From Setophaga petechia (Eukaryota > Chordata > Aves > Passeriformes > Parulidae), in assembly GCA_024362935.1 (NCBI GenBank), contig JANCRA010000003.1, forward strand, positions 1,981,501 to 2,045,500: a stretch of 64,000 nt of DNA. The letters run 5' to 3'. A program made the position numbers and the translations under genes. The notes beneath the pieces are model-generated. The model had not been told where the DNA came from and ran no database searches. It worked only from the letters and a program-made list of their open reading frames with translations. Shown piece after piece: positions 19,799-33,480 of this stretch (its first letter is position 1; every line of letters starts with the position of its first letter).

Positions 19799-21120
19799 TG
19801 TAAGGAGAGTTTATGCTCTGTGTGCTTCATTTATGGAGACCTTCGTGGAGAGCATTAAATAGATCAGATTAAAGATTTTCTTTTCTTGGTAGTTGGATTA
19901 GTATTGGTCACCAAAACTTGCTGTAGAGAGTCTAGAGGAAGATGCAGAGCAGTGCTGAGGGGCCAAAACCAGAACCAAAAGTAAGAATATCCTCTCAAAT
20001 TAAACTCTTTCATTGTATGGATCACTGACTCTAACTGCCTATTTCTATGTGTCTGTGACAATTATGCTTTTTTCATCCTGTCACCTGCCAGCACTGCTAA
20101 GGACAGAGTCTGCCAGGAGCTCAGAGGCTTTGAAAGGTGTCACCTCCATGGAAAGTTTGTTTTTGTTACATTTGCTATGCTCATCCTCATAGCTTTATGT
20201 GATTTTTTTATTTTCATGTGCAATGCCACTTGACAGGTTCACTGCACCTAAAAATTGTGTGCAAACAAACTCACCCTTGCATGCAGAAGTGAGGTTTTAT
20301 TTAGGGATTAAGGAAGTAATCTTAAATCAAATCTGTACTGCTGTGTACAATGTTTAATTTAAAGACACAGTGATCTAGAGGAGAGTTCTGAAAGTAGGGG
20401 ATTAAAATTCATGTTAAAATAGCACATCTGAGGACTTTACTCTTTCATGTGCATTTCTGTGTGGACTATGTGTATTGGGCTTAAATGTTATGTTGGATCT
20501 TGGGTTCAAGATCTTGTTTTTAAAGAGAAAACTAACAAGTCCCAGCTAAAGAGTACATATTTTGCTAGGTCTGGAAAAGAGAGTGTTGATTTTGAAAGCT
20601 GAATGAGGGATTCTGTTAAAAGCAAAGCATATAGGAGGGCAGGGCACCCCATGGATCTTGTCTGGCACCTCAACCACTGACCTTTCTGCTGGACTCCAGT
20701 GCTTTAGCCTTCAGCAAAACCTGGAATGTGAAATACAAATTAATAAAGCCTTTTATCATCTCCCAGTAGCAATAAAAGAATTATAAATACATCTATAATG
20801 GCAGCCACAGAAACAGCACTAGAAATTGCTCACACAAAGATTTTAAAGAATATAAACATAAATTAACCACAGTCCTGCAGTGATCACCACCCAGCCACAA
20901 GCTGCAGGAGTTGAAGTCTGTTAGTTTTATTTATCCTTTGAGGAAAAGCAAAGAGTTCTGGGAAGATCAGTGATGCTCAGACTATTTTACAGCCCCCTCA
21001 TTGCTATTACCACAGCTCTTCAGTTAAGAGTTAAAATGGGGTAGATTGCTGGGCCAAAAAATTAAAATATGAGGACTGAAAGATTTTCTTAAAAATGTCA
21101 TCTTGAAAAGAAAAAAGTAT

Positions 21121-21183
21121 TTTTCTTTTTTTTTTTTTTCTATATTTTTTTGGGTTTTGTGCGTGGTTTTTTTTTTTTTTTTT
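21121..21183. repeat. T-rich low-complexity tract
   Basis: Two long T runs (about 14 and 17 bases) separated by a short TATATTTTTTTGGG segment. Confidence 0.9.
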
Positions 21184-24100
21184 GTTTGAAGTAGCATGTT
21201 GTACAAAGTGCTGTCAGGTCATTCAGGCTTTTGCCTATTGTTACCTTGAGTTCACTGCAAAAATACCTTATTTTATTATTGCTCTGTGGAAAAAATAATT
21301 ACAACTGAATATTACTACAGTTTTCTAAATATTTTCCAAAGAGTTTCACTGTTTCTAGAGAGATCAGGAAGAATAAAATGACTTTTTGCTTATGGAAATA
21401 CAAAGGTTAACGTATTCCTCTGACATTAAAGAGACAGTTTTTCTTTCAACAACATCATCCACTTCACCCTGTTGAACAAATTTTAGGAGTTTCCAAAACC
21501 AACACAAACCATTTGTGTCTATGGCACGAAATAAAATGGGTGAGAACAGCCAGAGCAGCACAGGTCATACTCAAACAGGGAAACTTTTCCTCCTTTGTTC
21601 CCACAAAATTGTGTTGACTCAATGATGTTGGATCAGCTCTACCAGTACCCAGCTAAATTTCATCTTGGTTCCAGACAGATATGATCAGATAGAGCTGATA
21701 GCCAAGGGCCTGAAAGATGTACAGAATCATTTCAAAGCATAAATTCCACATTTCACAGCCTGTTCCCCACCTCAGCTGCATCCCAGGCCTTTTCCTACAA
21801 TCCCTGGCTGAAAGCACCAGACACAGGACATTGATTATGCCTCAGGCAGGTGCCTTGTCCTTGGATACTCCTCTTTGTTTCCTTCCAAACTTCATCTCTC
21901 TTTTCTGCAAAGCAGAAAAGGGTTTTTAGACAGTGTAATGACTGAACATTAGACTCAGGCTGTTATGAATAAAAGCAGGGTCTGGCAGTAACTGATTTTA
22001 AAATTTTGTATGCTTCTCTTTTTTTTCTCTCTTGGTGTCTTCAAAGGTTAGCCTGCTTAGGTTTAATTCCTTTTCTTTTTACAGTAGAAGAAAGAATACT
22101 GAAAGTAATCTCAAAAGGTCATCTTGGTCCATCTCTGCTGTACAGCAGAATCAATTAGACCTAAGAACCCCTGACAGATGTTTGATTTGTCCTTAAAAAC
22201 CCTGGTGGCAGAAATACTCTGTCTCTGCAGAACTGAGACAACTGGTTCCAGTTGGATCCCAGGGCCTCCCTCTGTGTGCTGTCAGTGCTTTCTAAGGGCT
22301 TTCTTCTTCTGTTAAATCTGTTCTGTTCCCAGTTATTTGTCTGAAAAAGTGGGCAAGGAGAAAAGCTTACTCTCTTGCTAGGAATTTTTTATTTATTTGA
22401 TGGTTTCTGCCATGCTGTCTCTTAGATTTACCTGTTTTAAATGAAAAAGTTGCACTTTCTTCAACCTTATTTTCATCATCTTTACTGAATTCCTCTTCAG
22501 TCCCAAAATAATCTGCATCCTCCTATAAACTCCAGGTCTGTCCTATACCAAAGCTACAGGTGAGAACACACACCTTAAACCTTGCCAGGCCACCTTTTCA
22601 CACACACTGCTCTGACTGTGGCCTTTTTCATTGCTGCAAATCTTTGTTGACTTATGTTCAACTCTTCAATTTTAATTCTCTTTATCTCTGCTTGAATACC
22701 TCCCTCATGATGCATTTGCACAAACAACTGTTTCTACCTAAATGCAAAAACACAGATTTTAAAAAAATTGTTATGAACCTTTTTTCCCTTAAATTAATTT
22801 TGTGGCATGCTAAAATAATTCTTAATTCTAGTTCTGCCCTGCAGAGGGTGCTCCCACTCTTATCATGTTTGTCATTTGCAGACATGATAAGCATTTGCTC
22901 TATCCTATCACCTGACTCTTTCAGGTGAAAAAACAGATTAATTCCAGTATGAGGCCAGACCTCCTGCAAACCAACAGGAATCATTATTCCATTCAGTGTA
23001 AGCATGGCTAATAATTATCACGGGTGATTTTTTCCCACCTGTTTTTGCTCAGCCTGAAAAAGAGGCAGTTGAAGGGACATAAAGGTGTGTAAAAATCACA
23101 CACACCTTTGCTAGAGCAGTTGAGATGAGTTACTGTTTCTTGTAACACAAGAACTGCAGGATGCCAATAAACTTTTGAGACAGCAGGTTTAAAACAGGAG
23201 AATTCTTGTCCTTATTAAATAAATTATATAAGTTATTAAGGAGGATAAATGTGTATGTGGGCTAAAAGAATCAATCAGTGATAGGAGAACATTGCAGTGA
23301 AAATCCAGCATAGCATAAAATTCTATCAAAAGCTATTAAAATGCAGATATCATCCTCATCCAGAGAAGTTCCTGACACTCCATTTGTCATGGAGATTATA
23401 GAGAAGAAGGGTCATTCTATATTTGACTGTTCTTGCATTACTTCTCCAAGGAGGACTATTGATCACTGCAGAAGACAGGATCCTGGTAGGACCAGCTCTG
23501 AGCCTTACCCAGCAGGGCTATTTTGGGAAATGAAGCTGATTTGAACTTCACTCACCTATTTCTGATGAGCACTTAAATATAATCACGAGTAGCTCTGGCC
23601 AAAAAAAGTCTAATTTGATGTATGTGCATCTCTCAGCAGAGTGGAGTCTCATCTTGGTTAAGGCCAAAGAAACACAAGTCACAAGTCAAATGACTTTTCA
23701 GTGGAAAAATACATCCCTTCAGTTTTGCTGCAGTAGGTAAAACACAGAAAGGAAGGACAGGAACAATCTATGCAGGCTGGGAGATTTGGAGAACAGAGAG
23801 ACAAAATGATGCCCAGGAAATAAAGCCAAACAAAGGAATGAAACTGCGCCCAGGATGTGAAGCAACACAGGACTCTGAACTCATTTCTGGGCAGGATTTC
23901 AATGTCAAGTGCTGCACTACCTGGTTTTGTTCCCTCTGAGACTCTGAAGTTGGGTAAACCTGTCATATCCACTCCTGTGATCAAAGGCTAGAGACAGCAG
24001 ATAAACTCAAAGTGTAGATGTTTGGATATTCTCACGAGCTTTAATTTTTTTTTTTTCTGTAAGACTGTAGCAGAAAAATGAAAAAAAAGACTAAAATATA

Positions 24101-25207
24101 GAGAACAGAGGAAACGGCTCCCTTGGTAGAAACAGGTGTGTGAGGAAGGCAGAGGAAGGTGAGCTGAGTCTCATTTCTGTGAACTACTTTGATATTTTGC
24201 ATCATTGTAATGCTCCAAACAGAGAATGAGCTTGATCTGACATGGTTCCTACAAAGGAATTTATTCCCCTCACACACATCACCTCCATAACACAGCATGC
24301 AGACTGAGGCATTCTGCAGATTAAAATAGTGGAGGGCAAGTGCAAGAAATACTGAAAGCCCCTAAAGAAAATGGAAGAGAAAAGGAAGTAACTTCAGTTG
24401 TTTCATCAAAATGGGATGAAATAAAGCAAAGTAGGAAAAGTTAAAAAAGGAGAAAGTGTTATCAGTGTGTCACTGAATGAAAATAAACAGTTACAATTGC
24501 TTTTTATACCTAGTTCTGTTCAGGACACAAAAGAAGGAGCAATCCTCTGATGGCAGTCTCATTTAGAGTGGATCATACTAAGGGAAAGTCAGAGTAGGAA
24601 AGTACCAAGGTATATTTGGCATCTCTTTTGCATGTCCTGCTTAGCTCAGCTGCCAGAAAGAGCATGAGAATGAATCCAGCACAATGGTTTACTCAGCAGT
24701 GACAGCCCAGTCCCGATTTTTAGGGATGCTCGAGGAGTTACAGACCATGGCTGTCCTTGGTGATGTGGGAGCACAACCTCTCCACCAGCAGAGTGAGAAC
24801 AATCCTCAAGGCTGGCTGTAAATCCACCTGTCTGAGGTCAGACATGCACAGGGAATATTTCCTGCTCTCCTGGCATCTGATTTATCCTGTCTCAGCTCAG
24901 ACTGGTGACCAGGAGTCAGACAATTGCCCTGGGGACAGAGCATCTGCTGCAGACCAAAGGAGCTCTGGAATCTTTGGAAGCTGCACAGTTCACACTCAGC
25001 ATTTCAGTGCCCTACTTTCTTTGGGAAGGAAGCTCCTCTTTGTTCTAAGGAACAGTGACAGCAGCCTTGGGGGATGTCTTGACCACCATCACTCACTCCA
25101 ACAGATTTGCTACAATAATTCAGAGAAAACTTTGACCAGTGCCTAAAATGGGGAAGGCTTGACAATGAAGGATGGGATGGTAGGCATGCCATATCAGTGG
25201 AGGCAGG

Positions 25208-25615
25208 GTCCTGGTTTGAAAAGCAGGTGTCTGCTAAGGAAGGCAGGAGCCTCCCCTGAAATGGAAAATGTAAACCCCCTCCCTCTGAATTGTTATAATT
25301 TTGAAATTAAGGGGCTCTCAGGCGAAGATATAGGAGAAGGAATAGCAGTTCTTTATTAGGGAAGAAAATAAAAATAAAATTAACAATGCAGTTATACAAA
25401 CCAGCACTGCCAGAGTCAGAACAGGCCCTGTCCCCCTGTGTGCCAGGGTGGTGTCCCAGCCCCATGCCATGGGGGCTCAGCCCTCCTGCAGTGCCAGCTG
25501 TGGTTCTGCTGGAGCAGGGATCCTGCACAAGGGGGGAGTTTTCCTCTGCAGCTCCAGGGCTGCTGGAGATGGGCCTGGGCTCCCTCTGGCCATGCAGGGC
25601 AGCAGAAAGATCCTT
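25208..25615 (-). mobile_element. Solo LTR fragment, family F
   Basis: Matches the reverse complement of 48720-49110 across the shared blocks TTCTGACTCTG, ACTGCATTGTT, GAACTG...ATT and GCCTGAGAGCCCCTTAATTT. On the minus strand it has AATAAA (plus-strand TTTATT near 25352). Its left end TCCTGGTTTGAAAAGCAGG is the LTR 3' terminus; its 5' part is cut off where the next LTR starts near 25616. Confidence 0.75.
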
Positions 25616-26000
25616 TTGACAGGGTTTTTCTCCTGAGAAGCTGAGAGGCCTCAGAAACGAAATGTAAACAATGGTTATCTGCTGCTGTGGAATGCAACAG
25701 GTGCATCTGTGATTGGTCTCATGTGGTTGTTTTTAATTATTGGCCAATCACAGTCCAGCTGTCTCAGACTCTCTGGTCAGTCACAAGACTTTATTATCAT
25801 TCTATTCTTTTCTTTGCTAGCTTTCTCATGAAATCCTTTCTTCTATTCTTTTAATATAGTTGAATATATCGTTTTCTTTTAATATAATATATATAATAAA
25901 ATAATAAATCAGCCTTCTGAAACATGGAGTCAAAATTCCCATCTCTTCCCTTGTCCTGGGACCCCTGCAAACACCACCACACCCCTGGGCAGAGGATGAT
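25616..26000 (+). mobile_element. LTR family X, 5'-truncated copy
   Basis: Shares with the copies at 58388-58967 and 30896-31317 the blocks TTTCTCCTGAGAAGCTGAGA, TTGGCCAATCACAG, a TA-rich stretch ending AATAAATCAGCCTTCTGA, and ACATGGAGTCA. The first roughly 45 bases of the LTR are missing. Right end approximate. Confidence 0.75.
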
Positions 26001-27230
26001 GGAATTTTTATCAGTCGTGCACTGACACTCACTGGCCCATTAACAGAAGATATTTTCTAGAGGGAGGATTGGTTGTGGAAGAGATAAAGAAAACTGCCCA
26101 ATGAACAGAGGATAACTGCCCCACCTCTGACAGGTAGAAATAGAATACACACCCTCACCCACATCTTGAAACCCAGGACAGGCAGGTAAGTGCAGGAAAA
26201 TGAAAGAGACACAGGAAATAGGAAAATGGGTGTTTGGGGCCACTGTGAATGCTGCAGAAGAGCAGGTGGAGAGGCCATGGGATGGGGACAATGTGGCTCC
26301 CAGCTCGTGCTGCCCAATCCCAGCATGGCAGAGTTTTCATGGCCCAGCCTCTTGTTTGCTTTGTGCACTTCTGGAGGAGAAGTTGTGGACACAGCCAGGA
26401 GAGCCCCTGTGGACAGATGAGTGTAGAGCCCCCACCAGGTTTAGATTTTCCGCCACACACAGTGAAAATCAACAAAACCATAAAAAACACATGGAGGAAG
26501 TCAGCCAGGATGACTCTGAAATCTGCACACTCAGCTTTCAGACCAGGAACCCGACCTCATCCCTGCTGACAGATCTCCCCACAATCCTCCCACACCCATC
26601 TGTCTGCCCCATGCTCTTTCTGCACATGTTGTCCCTCCCAAATCAACATCCTAACCTCATCACCCTCTCTTCCCTTGCATCCCAGCACACAAAACTTCTC
26701 CTCCAAGCTCATCAGACCTCTCAATGCCTCTCAAGCCTTTCAACATTAGCCCATGGCCTCAGTAGTAAAAGCCCTGAGCCAGGACAAATATATCTCTCTT
26801 ACCTTTCCAGGTTCCTTATTGAAATCCTTCTTTTCCATGGCAATTTTTGATTGTAAAAGCAGTAACTCAGAATCAAGCTGAATTCTAACAGAAAAAAACA
26901 ATGTAGGCATATTTAGGAGATTGTTAAAAAAAAGAAAAAAAGAAAAAAAAATTCATGCATTCTAATTTTCAGGTCTCTCATGTGAATATAAGATGTGTCT
27001 ACATGCTTTTGAGCTCTATTCCATTCCATCTTTATTCATGAATTCCCTCTGATATATCTGATGAGAATAAAACTGGCAAAGAGGGCAAGGACACACAGAA
27101 CTAGTAGGATTTCTGCTACAAGGTCTTAAATTACAAGTCAAGGTAGGCTTGTGGGGAGAGGCAATATTTTCCACAGAAAAAGTATACAGGGAGAAAAGAG
27201 ATGATTTCAGGAAGGTAAAGGATAAAAGTC

Positions 27231-27306
27231 TGAGCACAGATTTATACTTCTCTCTTGGGTGTGCATTTTTGAGCACAGATTTATACTTCTCTCTCATTGT
27301 GCATTT
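27231..27306. repeat. Tandem duplication, 39-bp period
   Basis: TGAGCACAGATTTATACTTC occurs at 27231 and again at 27270, each followed by a TCTCT...TGTGCATTT segment. Confidence 0.9.
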
Positions 27307-28189
27307 GTGTGTTTTACAGGATGCACTCAGAACCAGGGATAATTGTTTCCTTTTTTAATTTCCTATACAAAACAGGGGTTGTGCAAGAAGCACGAGCCTA
27401 CCTAAAGAACCTAAAAGAAGTGTATGAGGAAAGAAATCTGATACAGAGGAGGAAAGGATAAACCAAAGGGAAAAAAGAGGAATAAGAAACCTCAGCATCC
27501 TTATAGCAAACAAATACAGAACCAGAAATCCATCTTGACCAGGCTTGGGGAGTATGTGACAAAAAATGTGAAAGAAAAAATGCATTGATGAGATATTTTC
27601 TGTAACTCAACTGAACTGAGCAGCTGGAAAAATTCAGCACAAAGGAAAAAAGAAAACAAAGAAAAAGAAAAAAGAAACAAAAAAAGACAGTGGTTCTGCT
27701 CCATTCAGGCTGTGAAATTCCTGCAGCTCTCTGGTCATCATCAGATCATGACTCCCTGGACCCTCAAATAACTTGGTCAACTTCCCCAGCAAAAAATATT
27801 TTTACTGAAGTTAATGCTCAGAAGAGTAAAGATAAGACATTTGTAACTGCCTACAAGATCAAGGGCCAGGGCTGGATGCTGGCTGCAGCTCATTTTTTAC
27901 AGTAATTACATTGTTAATTAATGGCAACATTCATTTCATGAGGACCCTAATGAAATTGTTCTGCCACCAAGAAAAATAGTAGAATTCTGAGCAATGGTTT
28001 CACACAAGTTTCCAGGAACTCATCTTTTCTTCTCTGAAGGGATTCTGAGCTCAGATTGTACAGGGAAGGGGGTTCAAAAGAAGGATTTGGTTCACCAGGA
28101 AGAGACTCACCTTTTCTCCCTTTACTTTTGTCCTACAACCCTTCAAAAGGCAGATCAGGAGAGAAGCAATTAATATAGCAATAAAAAAA

Positions 28190-28340
28190 AAAAAGAAATT
28201 ATTAAAATATTTTAAAAATAATTATATAAAATTATATATTAGAACTATATAAAATATAACATATAATATATAATTTCTATATAATTTATATAATATATAA
28301 ATTATAAATAATAATAATAAATAGAAAATTATTATTATAG
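28190..28340. repeat. AT-rich low-complexity tract
   Basis: About 150 bp made almost only of A and T, with repeated ATATAAT and AATAAT words. Confidence 0.9.
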
Positions 28341-30273
28341 TGCTAAATTGAGGATCTGAACATTGAGTTCCATGAATGTAACATGGATAAGTCCACAGAA
28401 TATTTAGATTATTTGGCCTGCCCACATCTTTTGCAATGCCTTGCAATTCAGGTGACATTCAGAAGGAGAAACATCTATGCCACAGATTCTCTTTTCTGAG
28501 AATGCCAAAATGTCTGTCTCTTTAAATTCCATTTTTCCCAGTTGCTTGGGTTTTTTTTTTTTTTCAGTTTTGCTATGAGAATTAAATATAGCCTATAAAA
28601 ATAAAACAGACTATGCCAAAACAAATGAAATTTCCAAAACAGCAGATAATGAATCCCTTTACTGCCACTGGTGGGGTTTTTTAAAAGTTTTCATAATATC
28701 TGCATGAGGATCTACCATTTTCTAGCCCCTCTGAGATTTCACAATTGAATTTCAACAGCCTGCAAAGAAAGAATACTGAAGGAGCAGTGGTTAAGGCTGT
28801 ACTTTCTGTATTTAATTGCATTTAATCACAGAAAGAGTTAAAAAATAACCAAGGCACCTTGGTAACGAAAAGAAACTTTAAAATGTTAACCTGTGAAATC
28901 TACTATTTGAGGGATCCTCACTGCAGGATTTACTCAGGTCAAAATTCTGCAGGTGTACAAAATCTTTCATAATATCTGAACAGTCTTCTTTTCTAAATTT
29001 CTTCCTATTTCACATCATAGTTTGCATCCACTAAATATCTGTTGATTTTAATTTCTCCTTTTCAGCTGGTCCTTCAGAGGCGTGGGAGGGACTGGGATCC
29101 AAATCAGCCTCTCACTGACTCTTTTTAATATTCCTTATAAAAATGTGCTGATAAATTCACCTAAAGAGCAGGAACCTCTCCCATGAATCTGGTAAAAACA
29201 GTCTATACAGACCTTGTGGTTTTGAAAGTGATTTTGTAACCAAGAAATTAACAGTTAATAAGGTCAGACATCAAAAAAAGCTCACTTTCTTCTTAAAAGG
29301 TAGGGACTGCATTTCTCTATAAATGCTCTCACTTTGAGCAGTTATGAAATTGAATTTTGACCTTTGCACTGATGGACCCAAAGAATTTTGTGCATAATGT
29401 ACCATTGGATTCAAATTTATCAAGTGTTATAAGTCCAAAAATTTTGTACTTCGGTTTTCAAATTCAACCTTTTTTTTGGAAGAGAAGTATCATGAGGTTT
29501 TTTCCTTTTCATTTCTTTCTTCCATATTAAAAATAATGCAATTAACTGTGCAATATTTAACACTTTAAAATAAAACATATGAAGCCTTCCATAATTAAAT
29601 GAGTACAAATCTTAGACTAGAAGAAAATAATTTGCTGCAAAAACCACAGCTATGTACCAAATGATAGAATTCTGTAAGATAAAGAAACTATGACTAATTA
29701 ATATATCATGCAAATTAGGACCTGATCAAATTCCATGTGATCTTATTCCAGTCTACAAACCTGATGATATCAGATTTAGTAAAAAATCTAAATATTTTTT
29801 AATGTGGTAATCTGTCTTTATGTTATCATTCAGAAAGTATATCAAATATACACAACAAAAAGTAGGACAGAACATAAAAAACAGTAAAACCTCATCTCAC
29901 AGCTTGCTGGGAAATGCAGGTACCTTTATTTTAAGCAGTTTGCCTGGAGGGAGTGAATTCCAAGTATGTGTTTGTTTGTCTCAGAGTCTGTAAAAGCATC
30001 AATGCAGATGTGACATTCTGAGAGGTTCTGACACAGAAAAAAAATCACATTCCATGTCTGTGAGTGCATTTATTTAAACCACACACACAGAAGGGCAAAC
30101 TGCACATGAGCACCCAAGGGAGTCACTTTTCTGCCTGTGCCACTCTGGAAACAGAAATGAGAAGGCAAAATTCAACACCTGGAATAATTTCTAAGGTAAT
30201 TTCATTTTTGGCACTGTCTGCAGAGCTGAGAGTAGGTTTCAAAGCCTTTACCTTTCTATCACACTCACAGAAG

Positions 30274-30395
30274 CACAGAATGGTTTGGGTTGGAAGGGAC
30301 TGTGAAGATGATCTCATTCCAGGGTTCCCTGCCCATGGCAGGGGGGTTGGAACAAAATGGTCTTGGAGGTCCCTTTCAACCCAAACCATTCTGTG
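30274..30395. mobile_element. Two CR1 3' ends head-to-head (imperfect palindrome)
   Basis: Starts with the reverse CR1 tail CACAGAATGGTTTGGGTTGG and ends with the forward tail CAACCCAAACCATTCTGTG. The outer 27 bases of each arm pair with one mismatch; the inner arms pair imperfectly around CCCATGGCAGG near 30335. Confidence 0.85.
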
Positions 30396-30869
30396 ATTCC
30401 ACCACTCTGTGTTTGCTGAAATGAATCCTTGCTTATCCACACAGGAACAAAATTAATACACTTACAATACAGCATGACATGACCAATATCTGTGATCATC
30501 CAAGACTTTGTGCTCCAATGAAACAAATTCCAGTTATTTGTGTTTAACTTCTAGAAACTTATGATTTTTCTGGTGCAGTTGTTTCCCACCAGTTTCATTA
30601 AAATTGGAAGGGCTGCTTGCAAGCACTGGAAGAACAAAGAGAGCAGGAAGAGGCTCCCCCAAACAGGGGGCATTGTGATTTATTTTTGAACAGCTCTAGC
30701 AGCATGGCAGAAGGTGACAGTGACATGAAATCTGGCAGGGAGAAAACAAATATCTCCCAAGTCTCTGTTGGAGCAACTCTTGGAGAAGAAGATGGATCTC
30801 TAGCACAGTTATTGATTCAGAATTCTTCTTCTGTCCTTTTTTTTAGCTGAAAACTGTGATTTTTGATAA

Positions 30870-31547
30870 GGGAACAGCCTCAAGTTGTGCCAGGGTGTGG
30901 TATTTTCAGGGTCCTCTGTGGCAGGAAGGAAATGATGAATCTGACTCCATCTTCTTAGAAGGCTAATTTATTATTATATGATATCATATTATATTAAAGA
31001 ATACTATACTAAAACTATACTAAAGAATAGAGAAAGGATATTTACAGGAGACTTAACAAGATACTAATTTAAAACCCGTGACTCTCGCCAGAGTCCTGAC
31101 ACAGCTGGAATGTGATTGGTCATTAACTAAATTAATTCACATGAAACCAATCAAACAATCACCTGTTGGATTAACAATCTCCAAACCACATTGCAAAGCA
31201 GCAAAACACAGGAGAAGCAAATGAGATAATATTGTTTTCCTTTCTCTCTGAGGATTCTCAGCTTCCCAGGAGAGAAATCCTGGCGAAGGGATTTTTTCAG
31301 AAAACACGACAGTGACACCAGGGGAGGGTTAGATTGGATATTAGGAAAAATGTTGTCACTGAAAGGGTGACCAGTCACAGGCTGACCCAGGGAAATGCTG
31401 CAGTCACCATCCCTGGAGGGGTTTAAAAGATGTGCAGATGTGGCACTTAGGGCTATGTTTAATGATGGGTTTAGCAGTGGGGGATTAATAATTGGTCCCC
31501 ATGGTCTTAGAGGGTTTTTCCATCCTTAATGATTCTGTTCTATGATT
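30870..31547 (+). mobile_element. CR1 3' end split by an LTR
   Basis: CR1 starts with CAGCCTCAAGTTGTGCCAGGG (to 30895) and resumes at 31318 with CCAGGGGAGGGTTAGATTGG, GATATTAGGAAAAATGTTGT and CATCCCTGGAGGGGTTTAAA, ending GATTCTGTTCTATG. The 422-bp gap is a solo LTR. Confidence 0.9.
30896..31317 (-). mobile_element. Solo LTR family X inside CR1
   Basis: 422 bp with TG...CA ends (TGTGGTATTTTC to GTGACA) and an exact 6-bp target duplication CCAGGG at 30890-30895 and 31318-31323. Reading on the minus strand it has AAAAAATCCCTTCGCCAGGA near the start and a TA-rich region followed by AATAAATTAGCCTTCTAAGA. ERVK-like by duplication length. Confidence 0.92.
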
Positions 31548-33097
31548 TTTGTCTGCAGCAGCTTCTTAACATTAATTGTTAAACCTCCAGATTTCCCTCA
31601 GCGAGCTCACCAGGGCTGTAGAAGGCAGGCAGCAGCAGGCAGGCTCTGCTGTTCCAGAAAAAAAAAAAAGATTTTAAAAACCTCTTGCAGCAGAGAGTTG
31701 CTTAGGAACATCAGCACTGAGCTGCAGGAGTGAGGGCCAAGCACTGCTCACCATGTTTTGAAAATATTTCTATTCTCAATAATCTCAGTGCAATTTTCCA
31801 CACATGCCATGGTGCAGCATTCTCTCTTTCCAAAGGGTTTCTTTGCCTCTCATGCAGGAATTCAGTTCCATCAGCACAGCAAGCTGCAGATGATGTGTCT
31901 GAGCAGCACTGGATTCATGTGCAGCAGTAACAGGGGCTAAGAAATAAGTGCAAAACACATGGAAGCCTCTTAGGTAAAAAAAGCTATTTATATATATAAG
32001 ATAATACATTAAGGGATTGATTTATAATCTTCAGTTCTCTACTCCTGATGCTGTCAGCTGGTACAGGATAGCTGTGATTCTAACATCCCCAAAATCACAC
32101 AATTTGCATTTACTCCAGTACTTTAGTCCTACCACTTTCTCCTTGAGTCATCTGCATTTATCAGTGAGAAGTCTGCTGTGTTCTCACAAAACAACTGATA
32201 TTTTTCATGCTGTTCATCTAAGAAACTCACTAGACATATAGTGAACTGATAAAAATTACTCCTTTCCTCCCCAAAAAAGTCTTCTGCACAATGAGCTCTG
32301 GCAGCCCAGGATAAGGAGTGGGATCACCTGGCTTGAAATTCAGTATTTTTCTCCCAGAAGAGCCACTGCTGTGTGAAAGGGAAGAGCATAAAGGGATGGT
32401 GGATGAAGCTCCTCTGTGCAGGGGTGTTGTACTACAGCATCTCTTCAGTTTCAGAGATAAGAGACACACCAGGGTACATCCATCCCTACAAAAAAACCCA
32501 CTTAGGGAGTGCAGGATGGGAGCAAAAAGTACAAACAACCCTCTGTCTGCAGAGCAGACACATGCTGTGGGCAGAGAGAGGTGAGATAGGGAGCTGGCTA
32601 TAAAAGATAAACAACAAACATCAAACACAGCTGTGGGGGGAAAAAAAGAAAAAAGAGAAGTAAAGAAAAGGCCTGGTTGCTGTTTCTTGATGAATTTAAA
32701 GCTGATCTGATTTGGTGGTGTTCATAAAAAGCCAGTCCTGCTCTCTGTGGCCACCCTGCCACCTTCCCATCCCTCCTCCTGTGCCACCACTAACAGTCAT
32801 GCAGCCCCATGGTTAGCTGGATAAAGAACTGTAGCTCCCTTGCTTCTCCCAAGAAAAGGAAACCCTGACTTTCATCTCTATCAGCTCTCTGAACGATTTG
32901 TTTTGTGATCACAGGGCAAAGAGAAGGGTGGTAGCAGAAAATGCCTTGGACATCCTACAAGTCAAGCCATACCTGAGGGAAAGGAAGAGAAATAGAGCTC
33001 AAACTTTTTTTCATGTGGATTTCTAAATTGGAGCTGAAGTTTTAGCCTCCTGTCATAGCCAAGGAGAGAAAGAGGAACTTCCAGCTCATGATGAGTT
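31548..33097. other. Intergenic, no gene recognised
   Basis: No coding sequence or repeat that I can support. Confidence 0.5.
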
Positions 33098-33480
33098 CCA
33101 GCTCCAGCCTGGAGAAGATGAGGCTCAGAGGGAAATTTCTCAATTTTTGCAGCTCCCAGACAGCAGGGTGGGGCTGGTGCAGGTCAGGCTCTGCTCCCAG
33201 GGAACAAGGGACAGGACAAGAGGAAATGGCCTCAAGTTGTGCCAAGGGAGGTTTGGATTGAGTATTAGAGAAAAAAATCTATTCACTGAAGGCTTTGTCA
33301 AGCACTGGCACAGCTGCCCAGGACAGTGGTGGGGTCACCATCCACTCCTTGGAAGGATTTCAGAAATGTGTGAATGTGACACTTGGGGACATGGGTTAGT
33401 GGTGGCCTTGGCAGTGCTGGCAGAGTGGCTGGACTTGATGTTCTTGGAGGTCTTTTCCAACCTAAATGATTCTGTGATTC
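33098..33480 (+). mobile_element. CR1 3' end
   Basis: CCAGCCTGGAGAAGATGAGG, then AGGACAAGAGGAAATGGCCT, CAAGTTGTGCCAAGGGAGGT, AGTGGTGGCCTTGGCAGTGC and CAACCTAAATGATTCTGTGA. Sense, 5'-truncated. Confidence 0.9.

Larger units (their letters stand above)
19557..25207. other. Gene-poor intergenic region
   Basis: No supported exon in 5.6 kb. It contains a three-copy short repeat at 19724-19798 and T-rich runs at 21128-21183 but no clear CR1 or LTR that I could place. This is where the left part of a CCDC175 gene would be expected from the human order. Confidence 0.5.
26001..30273. other. Gene-poor intergenic region
   Basis: No supported gene. A 216-codon open frame at 26200-26850 has no recognisable domain and unconvincing composition. 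A 39-bp duplication lies at 27231-27306 and an extreme AT-rich tract at 28190-28340. Confidence 0.5.

Noticed and set aside
26200..26850. 216-codon plus-strand frame
   Set aside because: No domain, no good splice or promoter context, composition rich in Ser/Leu/Pro/His/Thr as expected from C-rich low-stop DNA. Probably chance.
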